DNA of 64,000 nt from JBBQNR01 sp963774075 (GTDB taxonomy: Bacteria; Actinomycetota; Thermoleophilia; Solirubrobacterales; JBBDJG01): positions 372,001 through 436,000 of the forward strand of contig CAVZDP010000002.1 in the NCBI GenBank assembly GCA_963774075.1, given 5' to 3'. Shown here in pieces: positions 51,745 to 59,440 of this stretch (position 1 is its first letter; the number at the start of each line of letters is the position of its first letter). The notes beneath the pieces were generated by a model. It was not told the origin of the DNA and made no database searches. It saw only the letters and a program-made list of their open reading frames with translations. The position numbers were made by a program, and so were the translations under genes.

Positions 51745-52004
51745 TCCCGGGAACGCCCTACCGCACCCACGTTCGGGCACCGAGGCGATGCGTTGTCAAA
51801 TCCGCACGCATTCGAGGCCGTCGAACCAGATCCGATCGGCGTCCTGTGCCCGCAGTGAACGGGATCTGTGAGGATCCACCACACGGCGCACGACTCTAGC
51901 CCGGCTTCGGTCCGTTACAGTGCGTCGCTCCGCGGCCCGTGCGGAATGCGAGTGCGCCGGGCGCACGCCATGCGTTCTCATCGCCTCTCAACAGAAGGCA
52001 CGAG

Positions 52005-52820
52005 ATGATCCCGCGCCGCTTCTTCATACTCGGATGCCAGCGATCGGGCACCACGCTGATGCGCTTGATCCTGGAATGTCACTCGCGCGTCTTCTGCTTC
52101 GACGAGCCCGCCGCCTACCGCATCCTCGCGGAGCTCGAGAGGCCGCAGGTCCCCGTCCACGAGGAGGTCGTCGGCTTCAAGATTCCGAGCTGGACGGAGC
52201 AGATGCTGGACTCCGAGCTTTCTGATCCCTTGCATGGCTTTCACGCGACGAGCTTTTACGACCGCGAGCCGCTCGTCTTCCTGCTGCGGGACGTGCGCGA
52301 CACGGTAGCCTCGATGGTCAAGCTGAAGGCGAGGGAGGGGAAGAGCTGGCTCGAGGTCTGGGGGGTCCCGGTCCTGGAGTCTAAGATCGAGGGCTCGGAG
52401 CCATTCCGGAACCAGTTCGCGCGCGAGATCGAGATCATCCGCACGTCGGAAATCCCCGCGATGGCGTACGCGGGGCTCCTCTGGAAGTACAAGAACGCAG
52501 CGTACTTCCGGTTTGCCGACCTCGGCCTACCCGTCGCGGCGATTCGCTACGAGCATCTGGTGAGTGCGCCGGAGCGGCAACTTCGCCGAGCCATCGAGTT
52601 GCTGCAGCTCGACTGGGAGCCCGGCCTGCTCGAGCACGAGCAACGCGAGCACACGCAGATCTCGTCGAGCGGGCTTGCGTTCGGCAACACCAACCCCGCG
52701 CAGTCAATCGGGGAGAGCTCGGTGGGACAGTGGCGCGAGCTCCTTACGATGGAGGAGGTCGATCAAGTGTTGGCCGTTGCCGGCGACCTGAACGAGCGCA
52801 TCGCCGGGCTGCCTGCCTGA
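52005..52820 (+). CDS. Sulfotransferase family protein
   Basis: 271 residues from ATG 52005 (AAGG 8-10 bases upstream; a start at 51939 would add 22 non-conserved residues). The PAPS-binding loop FILGCQRSGTTLMRLIL is at the N-terminus, and the 3'-phosphate-binding region FLLRDVRDTVASMV is in the middle; RYEHLVSAPERQLR and VGQWRELL are typical near the end. It transfers sulfate from PAPS to a hydroxyl or amino group, here perhaps on a surface glycan, given the glycan genes that follow. The preceding 260 bases hold no gene I can support. Confidence 0.87.
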   Translation: MIPRRFFILGCQRSGTTLMRLILECHSRVFCFDEPAAYRILAELERPQVPVHEEVVGFKIPSWTEQMLDSELSDPLHGFHATSFYDREPLVFLLRDVRDTVASMVKLKAREGKSWLEVWGVPVLESKIEGSEPFRNQFAREIEIIRTSEIPAMAYAGLLWKYKNAAYFRFADLGLPVAAIRYEHLVSAPERQLRRAIELLQLDWEPGLLEHEQREHTQISSSGLAFGNTNPAQSIGESSVGQWRELLTMEEVDQVLAVAGDLNERIAGLPA

Positions 52821-52876
52821 TCTGGCGCCACCGGCGCGTGATCTCGGGCTGCGTGCCGACGACGTATGGCTCGGCC

Positions 52877-52899
52877 AGGGGCCGGAAGGCCCCTATATT
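52877..52899 (+). promoter_or_regulatory. Hairpin fused to a -10 box before the methyltransferase
   Basis: AGGGGCC-GGAA-GGCCCCT is a 7-bp stem with a GNRA-type loop (52877-52894). Its last base starts TATATT (52894-52899), which is 7 bases before the GTG at 52907. The hairpin could end the sulfotransferase transcript while TATATT starts a leaderless one. Confidence 0.5.
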
Positions 52900-52906
52900 G
52901 ACTGGC

Positions 52907-53458
52907 GTGCCCGACGAGTTCCGCTGGTATCCGCGCATCATCGCGGCCACCTGCCGTTTCTACAGCGACTGCGTGTACATCGAGGTCGGCACCGGGCGAG
53001 GGGTGGCGCTTCGCGAGATAGCCCCGGCCTGTGCCGAAGTACATGGCGTTGACACACGGCCCGAGCAAGGGATCGAACTGCCAGAGGGTGCCCGCCTCTG
53101 GAACATGAGGTCCGACGAGTTCTTCGAGGCCTACGACGGGTCGGCGCCGCACGTCGTGTTCGTGGACGGTGACCACAGCTACGAGCAGGCCAAGCGCGAC
53201 TACGAGAACGCCATGCGGATGCTGCGGCCCGGAGGAATCCTCTTCCTCCACGACACCTGGCCTCGCGACCGGGCTGATGCGTCGTCCGACTTCTGCGGCT
53301 CCGTCTGGAAGCTCGCGGAGGAGCTGGCGCGCTCCAGCGAGGTCGAGTCGTTCACGTGGCCTGCGTTCCCTGGGCTCACCGCGGTGCGGCGCCGGGGCGA
53401 GGGGCTCGGCCACGGGCACCTGCGCGAGCGCGACGTTCCTGGCCGATCGCCGGAGTGA
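52907..53458 (+). CDS. Class I SAM-dependent methyltransferase
   Basis: 183 residues from GTG 52907, decided by the TATATT box. The SAM-binding motif I is YIEVGTGRGVALREIA, followed by VHGVDTRPEQ, VVFVDGDHSYEQAKRDYENA and MLRPGGILFLHDT. This DxDHSYE pattern marks the Methyltransf_24 branch, common in polysaccharide and antibiotic pathways. The C-terminal 40 residues contain FTWPAFPGLTAV. Together with the sulfotransferase, GT92-like and CmcI-like neighbours it suggests decoration of a surface glycan. Confidence 0.85.
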   Translation: MPDEFRWYPRIIAATCRFYSDCVYIEVGTGRGVALREIAPACAEVHGVDTRPEQGIELPEGARLWNMRSDEFFEAYDGSAPHVVFVDGDHSYEQAKRDYENAMRMLRPGGILFLHDTWPRDRADASSDFCGSVWKLAEELARSSEVESFTWPAFPGLTAVRRRGEGLGHGHLRERDVPGRSPE

Positions 53459-53512
53459 GCGCGTCCGCCAGCCGAATGGGAGGCGAACGGCTGAGACGAA
53501 CCTCTCCGGCTT

Positions 53513-54370
53513 CTAGACGCGCGAGCGGTCCGTGCGGCGCGCGACCGCCTCGCGCACGGCGGGCACCAGCGGCAGGATCGTTTCGTCGAGCTCGCCGTCG
53601 CGGTCGAACTCGCGCATATGCTCGACGGTCCACTCGCGGTTGTAAGGCTCGCCCGTGTCGGGGCGCAGGCGGGCGGTCTTCTGAAGCCACTCCTCCTCTG
53701 AGCGAGTGAAGTAGTGGTTGATCCGCAGCTTCCCGTAGCTGACCGACTGCGCGTGCTGACCATCAACGGGCCGGTGCAGCTCGTCCACCGCGCGGGCGTC
53801 GTCGGCGTAGCGGAAGTAGTGCGGGTTCACCGGGCGCACCGTCCTCGCGGGGTCGATCACGCTCTTGACGAAGCTGCTGCCGCGCCACCCCGTCCAGCGG
53901 CAGGTGTAGCTCTCGGTCACCAGTCCCTCCGGCTTCGCACGCTGCCCGGATGGACCGAAGAAGGCCCGGCAGACGCCCACCGCGGGGTACTGCTCGTAGT
54001 CGCGTAGGACGCCGGACAGCGAGTTGCCGGCCGGCGAGAAGAGGAACTCGTCGGTGTCGACGAACGCGATCCAGCGCGATTCCGAGCCGTGGTTGTCGAG
54101 GCAGTGCTTGAAGGCCGACATCTGCGGAGCCGGGAAGACGGGCCACTCGTGAAGGGTGACGGTCCCCTCCTCCACGTACGGAGCGAGCAGCTCGCGCTGC
54201 GCCTCGCGGTCCCCGTTGTTGTAGAGGAAGAAGCGCTCGACGCCGGCGAGGCGGTGGAACTCGAGCCATTCGATGAGGTAGGGCAGGTCGTAGCCCAGGC
54301 AACCGCAGAGGGAGAGGTTGGTGCGGGCGACCTTGTCGTCGCCTTTGGCGTTGCTTGAAGGCGCGCTCAA
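53513..54370 (-). CDS. Glycosyltransferase family 92-like protein
   Basis: 285 residues from a TTG start; a GTG at 54331 with AAAGG 9 bases upstream would give a 272-residue form and is perhaps the real start. The DUF23/GT92 pattern is LPYLIEWLEFHRLAGVERFF, LYNNGDREAQRELLAPY, FKHCLDNHGSESRWIAFVDT with the DTDEF metal site, and KLRINHYFTRSEEEWLQK. It is a GT-A fold enzyme acting in the cytoplasm on an unknown acceptor. It converges on the methyltransferase, with 54 bases between stops, and lies 95 bases downstream of tRNA-Gln. Confidence 0.86.
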   Translation of the reverse strand: MSAPSSNAKGDDKVARTNLSLCGCLGYDLPYLIEWLEFHRLAGVERFFLYNNGDREAQRELLAPYVEEGTVTLHEWPVFPAPQMSAFKHCLDNHGSESRWIAFVDTDEFLFSPAGNSLSGVLRDYEQYPAVGVCRAFFGPSGQRAKPEGLVTESYTCRWTGWRGSSFVKSVIDPARTVRPVNPHYFRYADDARAVDELHRPVDGQHAQSVSYGKLRINHYFTRSEEEWLQKTARLRPDTGEPYNREWTVEHMREFDRDGELDETILPLVPAVREAVARRTDRSRV

Positions 54371-54465
54371 TGTGTCGGTTTCGTCAAAGAAGCAGGGCGG
54401 ATTTCGATGCGCACGCCTGAGCGCCCAGCGACCCGTCAGGCGGCGCCGCTAGGTTCGCGATGAGG

Positions 54466-54536
54466 CTGCGGGGCAGGGATTCGAACCCCGGTCTCGGCGT
54501 CCAGAGCGCCGCGTCCTGCCTCTAGACGACCCCGCA
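54466..54536 (-). tRNA. tRNA-Gln (anticodon CTG)
   Basis: Acceptor TGCGGGG pairs with CCCCGCA, the anticodon stem CGGCG/CGCCG encloses CTCTGGA (anticodon CTG), and the T arm contains GGTTCGAATCC. The discriminator is G, the identity base for Gln. CCA is not encoded. Confidence 0.93.
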
Positions 54537-54560
54537 CTACTGCCAACCAGGATAACCGCT

Positions 54561-54791
54561 GTGCCCTACGACACCCGGGAAAAGGTGCGCTTGCTGCTCG
54601 CCGAGGGCCGCACTCCGGCCGAGGTCGCCGGAGAGCTCGGATTGGCGAAGTCGACTGTGGCGTATCACCGCCGCTCGGCCAGCTGCCGGATCCGCGCATT
54701 GCGCGCTCGACACCCGGATCGAGAACCTCCGGATGCTCTGCCCAAACTGCCACAGCCAGACCCCAACTTCGGAAGCCGCAACCGCCGGGCT
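54561..54791 (+). pseudogene. Decayed HTH-HNH endonuclease-type gene
   Basis: The first 40 codons from GTG 54561 encode a helix-turn-helix (REKVRLLLAEGRTPAEVAGE, LGLAKSTVAYHRR). About 35 bases later another frame reads IENLRMLCPNCHSQTP, the end of an HNH domain, and the original frame then resumes with NFGSRNRR, the normal continuation after SQTP. A single-base loss in the run ACCCCAAC (54759-54766) explains the switch. The middle of the gene, usually well over 100 residues, is missing. Intact members are HTH-HNH proteins of unknown role. Confidence 0.75.
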
Positions 54792-54792
54792 G

Positions 54793-55470
54793 CTACGCCT
54801 GCGAGCGCCGTCGCAGGTAGCCGCCCGGGTTGAACGTCAGGAAGAACTTCTCGCAGTCACGATCGATCTCGACCCGCTCGTCTTCCGCCACGAACTCCTG
54901 CACGGCCTCCATCGCCCGCGGGCCGATGCCCGGCAGGATCGGGTGGCCGTTCAGGTTGGTGTCCTCGACGATCAGGTAGCCGCCCTCGGAGACCATCGGA
55001 GCGTATGCGCGCAGCTCCGCCAGAACGTGGTCGTGGCTGTGGTCGGAGTCCAGGATCACCATCACGCGGTCGTCCGAGGCGATCGACTCGCGTACCGAGG
55101 CCAAGATCTCGGGGTCGACGGACGAGCCCTCGAGGTACGTGATGCGCTCGTGCTCGGGCCGGCCCTCGAGCGGCTCGACGTCGATCGTGAGTACGCGCCC
55201 GTGCCCGAGCAGGTCACAGATGAAGGCAAGGAACGCGGCGCTGCCCCCCTCGGCCGTGCCGGTCTCCACGATCACGTCGGGCCGCATGCGCTGCAGGATC
55301 TCCTGGTACATCCAAAGGTCGAGGGGGCACTTGAGCGCGCGAGCACCGAACCACGTGGTGCTCTTCCAGGTCTCGGGCCCGCGCCTGTAATAGAGGCGGT
55401 GGAAGCGCTTGACGATCTCCGACGCTTCCTCCTCGCCCGGACCGAACCCCATTCCCCAGTCTTCCACCAT
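54793..55470 (-). CDS. CmcI-family methyltransferase/hydroxylase-like protein
   Basis: 225 residues. The cephalosporin hydroxylase (CmcI, rhamnosyl O-methyltransferase) family shows WFGARALKCPLDLWMYQEIL, then VIVETGTAEGGSAAFLA (SAM site), GRVLTIDVEPL, VMVILDSDHSHDHVLAELRA with the metal-binding Asp and His residues, and GGYLIVEDTNLNG. Despite the name, members are mostly SAM-dependent O-methyltransferases for sugars. Its neighbours are glycan-related genes. It converges on the HNH remnant. Confidence 0.88.
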   Translation of the reverse strand: MVEDWGMGFGPGEEEASEIVKRFHRLYYRRGPETWKSTTWFGARALKCPLDLWMYQEILQRMRPDVIVETGTAEGGSAAFLAFICDLLGHGRVLTIDVEPLEGRPEHERITYLEGSSVDPEILASVRESIASDDRVMVILDSDHSHDHVLAELRAYAPMVSEGGYLIVEDTNLNGHPILPGIGPRAMEAVQEFVAEDERVEIDRDCEKFFLTFNPGGYLRRRSQA

Positions 55471-55487
55471 CGTTCGCGAGCGCGAGG

Positions 55488-56036
55488 CTACACCGGGGGC
55501 TGGTCGCTCCAGCCCTGGCCCTGGGGAGCGCCGGCCGGAAACGGCGGTGGCTGCCCACCGCGGTAGTAGCGCGTGAGGCCGCCGTTCACCCAGCCCGCGA
55601 GGTACATGCCGGACGGGCTCTTGACGACCAGCATTGCGGTCGGTCCGCCACCGACGACCTGGATTTGCTCGTGTCCTGCCGACGGCCCGGTCGTGAAGCG
55701 CTTCGAAGGGTCACGGGCCTGCAGGCGCTGCGCGAGGTCAGCGTTGCCACTGCCGTACCCACCGGCCTCGGCGCGCACGAGCCCGGCGGCGACCAGCCCC
55801 TGCGTCAGCGAGCTGAAGGCCTGGGCGTCGCGCGCCGTGTCGGCGCCCCGCGCCAGCCCTTCGGCGGGGTCGCCCCCGCCGCAGCCAAACGGGACCAGAA
55901 CGCCCAGCGCCACCACGGCGGCGGCCGCAAACCGTGCGGCTCGCCCACCAAACCGGCGTCGCCCCGTTAGACCGTCCTCCTCACGGGGGTCCTGCCGTCC
56001 CCGTCGCTCGCCGAGCGCGCCTGGAAGATCTCGCAT
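55488..56036 (-). CDS. Putative lipoprotein, unknown function
   Basis: 182 residues if ATG 56036 is the start; that would overlap trkA by 70 bases, and no better start is visible. A hydrophobic segment AAAAVVALGVLVPFGC ends in a lipobox, so the Cys is probably lipid-modified. The exported part (about 125 residues) has YGSGNADLAQRLQARDP, SAGHEQIQVVGGGPTAMLVV and a Pro/Gly-rich end. No family is recognised. Confidence 0.6.
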   Translation of the reverse strand: MRDLPGALGERRGRQDPREEDGLTGRRRFGGRAARFAAAAVVALGVLVPFGCGGGDPAEGLARGADTARDAQAFSSLTQGLVAAGLVRAEAGGYGSGNADLAQRLQARDPSKRFTTGPSAGHEQIQVVGGGPTAMLVVKSPSGMYLAGWVNGGLTRYYRGGQPPPFPAGAPQGQGWSDQPPV

Positions 56037-56671
56037 ATCGCCTGCTCGTCACCCGGGTTGAGGACTGCCAGCACCTCGTCCCCACCTTCGATCACCGTGT
56101 CGGCCTTGGGAACGAAGCCGGTGCCGTTGCGCAGCACCGAGACAACGAGACAGCCGTCGGGAAGCTCCAGCTCCGAGATCTGCTTGCCCGCCGCCACGGA
56201 GCCCACGGCGACCTCGAGCTCGATGATCTCGAGCTGCTCCTGCTTGAGATCCAGCAGGTGCACGAGCCCATGATGGGGAACCTCGTGCTCGATCAGGCGC
56301 AGGATCAGGTCCGTCGCGGAGACGACCGGCCGGATTCCGAGCAGCTCGAAGTGATCCACGTTGCGCGGGTTGTTGACGCGCGCGATCGTGTGCTCGACGA
56401 GGTACTTCTCCTTCGCCACCTGCGAGATCAGCATGTTGTCCTCGTCGTCGCCCGTGACCGCGATCACCATGTCGGCGCGAACGATGCCGGCCCGCTCGAG
56501 CACCCACAACTCGGATGCGTCCCCGTAGTGGATGTTGTGCTCGAGCTCCTCCTCGACCGACATGTAGCGGTCGCGGTCGGACTCGATCACGGTGATCTCG
56601 TGACCCTCCTGCATCAGCTCGCGGGCGAGGTTCCACCCCACCTTCCCGGCGCCGGCGATGATGATGTACAT
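55967..56671 (-). CDS. trkA: TrkA-type potassium regulator with RCK-C domain
   Basis: 234 residues. The Rossmann RCK-N domain opens with MYIIIAGAGKVGWNLARELM (GxGxxG), then VIESDRDRYMSVEEE, GDASELWVLERAGI, and an RCK-C domain from about 135 (EQLEIIELEVAVGSVAAGKQ, VVSVLRNGTGFVPKADTVIE). It binds NAD(H) or nucleotides and gates a potassium channel or transporter subunit. Its ATG abuts the stop of the companion gene with no spacing. No TrkH/KtrB partner lies in the window; the two permeases upstream are candidates. Confidence 0.88.
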   Translation of the reverse strand: MYIIIAGAGKVGWNLARELMQEGHEITVIESDRDRYMSVEEELEHNIHYGDASELWVLERAGIVRADMVIAVTGDDEDNMLISQVAKEKYLVEHTIARVNNPRNVDHFELLGIRPVVSATDLILRLIEHEVPHHGLVHLLDLKQEQLEIIELEVAVGSVAAGKQISELELPDGCLVVSVLRNGTGFVPKADTVIEGGDEVLAVLNPGDEQAICEIFQARSASDGDGRTPVRRTV

Positions 56672-57118
56672 CTAGTAGTCCTTCCCTGAGAGCGCCGTCT
56701 CGTCATGCACCGCGTCGGTCAGCATCTCGATAGCGACCTGGGTCGGGCAGACGGTGTGAAGGCCCTCCTGCCTGTACCAGTCGGCGCGCAGCGGGTCGTG
56801 GACGCGCACCACCACCTTCGGGACGTGGAAGCGCTTTTGTGCGATCTGCGCCACGACGATGTTGGTGTTGTCGCCGTCGGTCGAGCAGACGACGACGTCG
56901 GCCTGCTCGATCCCCGCTTCGACCAGGGCGTCCATCTCGAGCGCGGTCCCCACTGCGAACCTCCCGCCGAGCTCCTCCCAGGACTCTGCAAGCCCATGGT
57001 CGAGCAGCGCGTGCGACTCCGGGCTCTCGTCGAGCACACTCACTTCGTTGCCGGCCGTGATCATCTTCTTCGCGATCGACGAGCCGACGCGGCCGCAGCC
57101 CACGATCACGACGAACAT
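56672..57118 (-). CDS. TrkA-type RCK-N domain protein
   Basis: 148 residues with MFVVIVGCGRVGSSIAKKMI (GxGxxG), VLDESPESHALL, GTALEMDALVEAGIEQADVV and CSTDGDNTNIVVAQIAQ. It has only the N-terminal RCK domain, not the C-terminal ligand-binding domain, so it probably pairs with the companion trkA gene. GGTGG lies about 6 bases before the ATG. Divided RCK pairs like this occur in several actinobacteria. Confidence 0.87.
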   Translation of the reverse strand: MFVVIVGCGRVGSSIAKKMITAGNEVSVLDESPESHALLDHGLAESWEELGGRFAVGTALEMDALVEAGIEQADVVVCSTDGDNTNIVVAQIAQKRFHVPKVVVRVHDPLRADWYRQEGLHTVCPTQVAIEMLTDAVHDETALSGKDY

Positions 57119-57350
57119 CTGACCACCGTTGGGGACGCAGGAATCAGAGGCGGAGTCAATTCCATCGATGCAGCTGGTACTCGGTCTTGCCCGAACCCGG
57201 GAGCCGGCTGAAGCCGGCCCCGAGGCGAGGCCTTCATAAATGTAGACCGTCAGCCGAAAGCGTACTCCGGCGGGCGGCCGAGCAGTCTGGGTAGACGAAA
57301 AATCGGTTCGGTGGCGCCCCGGGGTCGACCAGTGGTACCCGCGGGGGTCG
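57119..57350. other. Intergenic region upstream of the TrkA pair
   Basis: About 230 bases without a gene. The hairpin GCCGGC-TGAA-GCCGGC at 57203-57218 lies 130-150 bases after the stop of the permease at 57351 and could end its transcript. It resembles one stem of the 66-bp repeats but lacks the TAGGTG and CTCGATATT parts. No known riboswitch is recognised. Confidence 0.4.
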
Positions 57351-59375
57351 CTAAACCGCGCCGGATGAGTTGGACCCTGAAGCGCTCGAGGGCGGCGCAG
57401 TCACCAGCACCCGGCAGGGGGACTTCTCGAGAACGTAGGCCGTGACCTCCCCCAGCTCGCGCGGACGTGACCCGCTGACGCCGCCCAGGATGCCGCCGCC
57501 TCGGATCGGCGATGGAGGCTCAGCCCCGATCACGATCGCCTCCACTCCGCGCCGTCGCGCCTCCTCCACGATCGCCGAGCCGGTCGTGCGGCCCCGCACG
57601 GTCGCGACCGCGACCTCGACCCCCTCGTACTGCTCGCCGATCTGCTTCGCCCGCGCCAGAGCTCTTCGTGCCGCCTCCACTTTCTCCGTCGGCAGGCGAG
57701 CGTCGAGCGGCAGCGACATCGGCACCTCCATCACGAAGATCGCCTCGATCACGGTTCCGGCCTCCTCCTCGGCCCCCTCCTCCGAGGCGAGTTGGCCCGC
57801 CGTGCTCATGATCTCGTCGTCGAGCGGCTCGTCGAAGACGGGGACGAGGATGCTGCCGTACTGAAGCTCGGGCTCCGCGGTCGCCAGGGTGGTCGCCGCC
57901 ACCTCTACTCGGCGCGTCAGAGACAAGCCCTGGCGCGTGCGGTAGATCACATAGAGGCCGAGGCCGAGCAGCATCCATGCGGTGCCGAAGAAGCGCGCCT
58001 CGTCGTGGTACACGAGCACGCTGATCCACGCGCCCATCGTGAGCAGGGCGCCCACCGCCGCCGTCACAGGCAGCTCGCCGCGGCCGATGCGCACGTTCAA
58101 GGGGATCTTGAAGGGGCGCGGGCGATCGGGGTCCTTGAAGCGAAGCGCGCACACCGACAGGTGCGCGAGGCAGAAGGCGATCAGCGCCCCGTAAGCGAAC
58201 ATGCTGGCCAGCAGCTCGATGTCCGTCGGAAGTAGCAAGAAGAACACGAGCACGCAGGCGATCGTGATCACGATCCAAGGCGTCGTGTAGCGGGGGTGCA
58301 GCTTCGCGAGCGCGCGCGGGATCTGGCGGTGCGTGGCGAGCGTGTAGGAGGTGCGGGCGATGCCGACCATGCCGGCGTTCGCGGCCTGCACGAGCACGAG
58401 GGTCGCGACGATAGCGACGGCCGTCTCGAGCGTCTCTCCCACCCAGCTCGAGCTCAGCGCTCCGACGATCCCGAGCACCGGGGCCTCGGCGAACTGTCCG
58501 CCCAGCTCGGTGCCATAGCCGCTGTCCTGGCCGCCGACGACCGGTATCCCCGGCTCCACCGGCAGCGCCATCAGCGCGACGGTGGACATCCCAACGAAGA
58601 CGAGCAGCACCGCGGCCGCGCCCGCCCCGACAGTCCGCCGCAGCGCGCGCCGGGGCACCCGGATCTCCGGCGCGAGATTGGACGCCGCCTCGATTCCCGT
58701 GTAGGCGATCACCGCGATCGTCATGCCGAACAGCAGGTCCGACCACTTCGGCACCGAGCCGAGCTCAACGTTCTGAGTCACGGCCTCCGGATCGAACTCG
58801 AGCGCGAATCCGAGCACGACGATCAGCAGGACGAGCGCGAGGTCGACGATCGCCAGCACCGTCGTGCGCCGTCCACGCGGGGTGATGCCCATGAAGTTGT
58901 AACGAGCGACGCCGAACAGCACGAGCACCGCGATCGCAAGGGCCAGCCGGTCCCCGCCGAGCTCCGACCAGAACGCCGCCAGATAGTGACCGATCGAGAG
59001 CGTGCTGATCGCGATCAGGATCAGGTAGTCGAGCAGGATCGCCCAGCCCGCGACGAAGCTCCAGAACTCGTTGAACGCGTAACGCGCCATCACGGCCGAG
59101 CCACCGCGCTCGGGATGAACGGTCATCCCCTCGAAGTAGGTCATGGTCGTCATCACGAAGAGAAGGCCCGATGCGAGGAAGACCAAAGGAGTGAGGCCGA
59201 GCGCGTACGCGGCGACGACCCCGAGAGCGAAGTAGATCGACGAGCCGACCGTGCTGTAGGCAGTGGCGAACAGGCGGGGCGCCCCGAGGCGGCGCTCGAT
59301 GGTGATGAGCGCCCTGGCTCTCGGCAGAGTCTCGCCTTCTCTCAGGGGCTCGCGCGGCGGGAACTCGCGGTCCAT
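57351..59375 (-). CDS. APC-superfamily permease with universal-stress tail (copy A)
   Basis: 674 residues. Twelve or so membrane segments begin with LFATAYSTVGSSIYFALGVV, and IAYTGIEAASNLAPEIRVPR is the conserved loop between helices 6 and 7. The last 170 residues are a USP domain: AIFVMEVPMSLPLDARLP, GVEAIVIGAEPP and VLEKSPCRVLVTAPP; the nucleotide-binding Gly/Ser loop looks partly altered (GGVSGSRPRE). The substrate is an amino acid, amine or cation. The TrkA pair lies next downstream, so a potassium link is possible but unproven. Confidence 0.87.
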   Translation of the reverse strand: MDREFPPREPLREGETLPRARALITIERRLGAPRLFATAYSTVGSSIYFALGVVAAYALGLTPLVFLASGLLFVMTTMTYFEGMTVHPERGGSAVMARYAFNEFWSFVAGWAILLDYLILIAISTLSIGHYLAAFWSELGGDRLALAIAVLVLFGVARYNFMGITPRGRRTTVLAIVDLALVLLIVVLGFALEFDPEAVTQNVELGSVPKWSDLLFGMTIAVIAYTGIEAASNLAPEIRVPRRALRRTVGAGAAAVLLVFVGMSTVALMALPVEPGIPVVGGQDSGYGTELGGQFAEAPVLGIVGALSSSWVGETLETAVAIVATLVLVQAANAGMVGIARTSYTLATHRQIPRALAKLHPRYTTPWIVITIACVLVFFLLLPTDIELLASMFAYGALIAFCLAHLSVCALRFKDPDRPRPFKIPLNVRIGRGELPVTAAVGALLTMGAWISVLVYHDEARFFGTAWMLLGLGLYVIYRTRQGLSLTRRVEVAATTLATAEPELQYGSILVPVFDEPLDDEIMSTAGQLASEEGAEEEAGTVIEAIFVMEVPMSLPLDARLPTEKVEAARRALARAKQIGEQYEGVEVAVATVRGRTTGSAIVEEARRRGVEAIVIGAEPPSPIRGGGILGGVSGSRPRELGEVTAYVLEKSPCRVLVTAPPSSASGSNSSGAV

Positions 59376-59440
59376 CGATGCGCTATTGAAGCACCGACGC
59401 TACGCGGCCCAGGCTCAGAGCCTCTCAGAGACCTAATCGT

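Noticed and set aside
57180..57350. c-di-AMP (ydaO-type) riboswitch upstream of the potassium-related genes
   Set aside because: A few matching words (CCGAACCCG, GTCAGCC) occur, but on the strand opposite the genes and not in the order of the known consensus.
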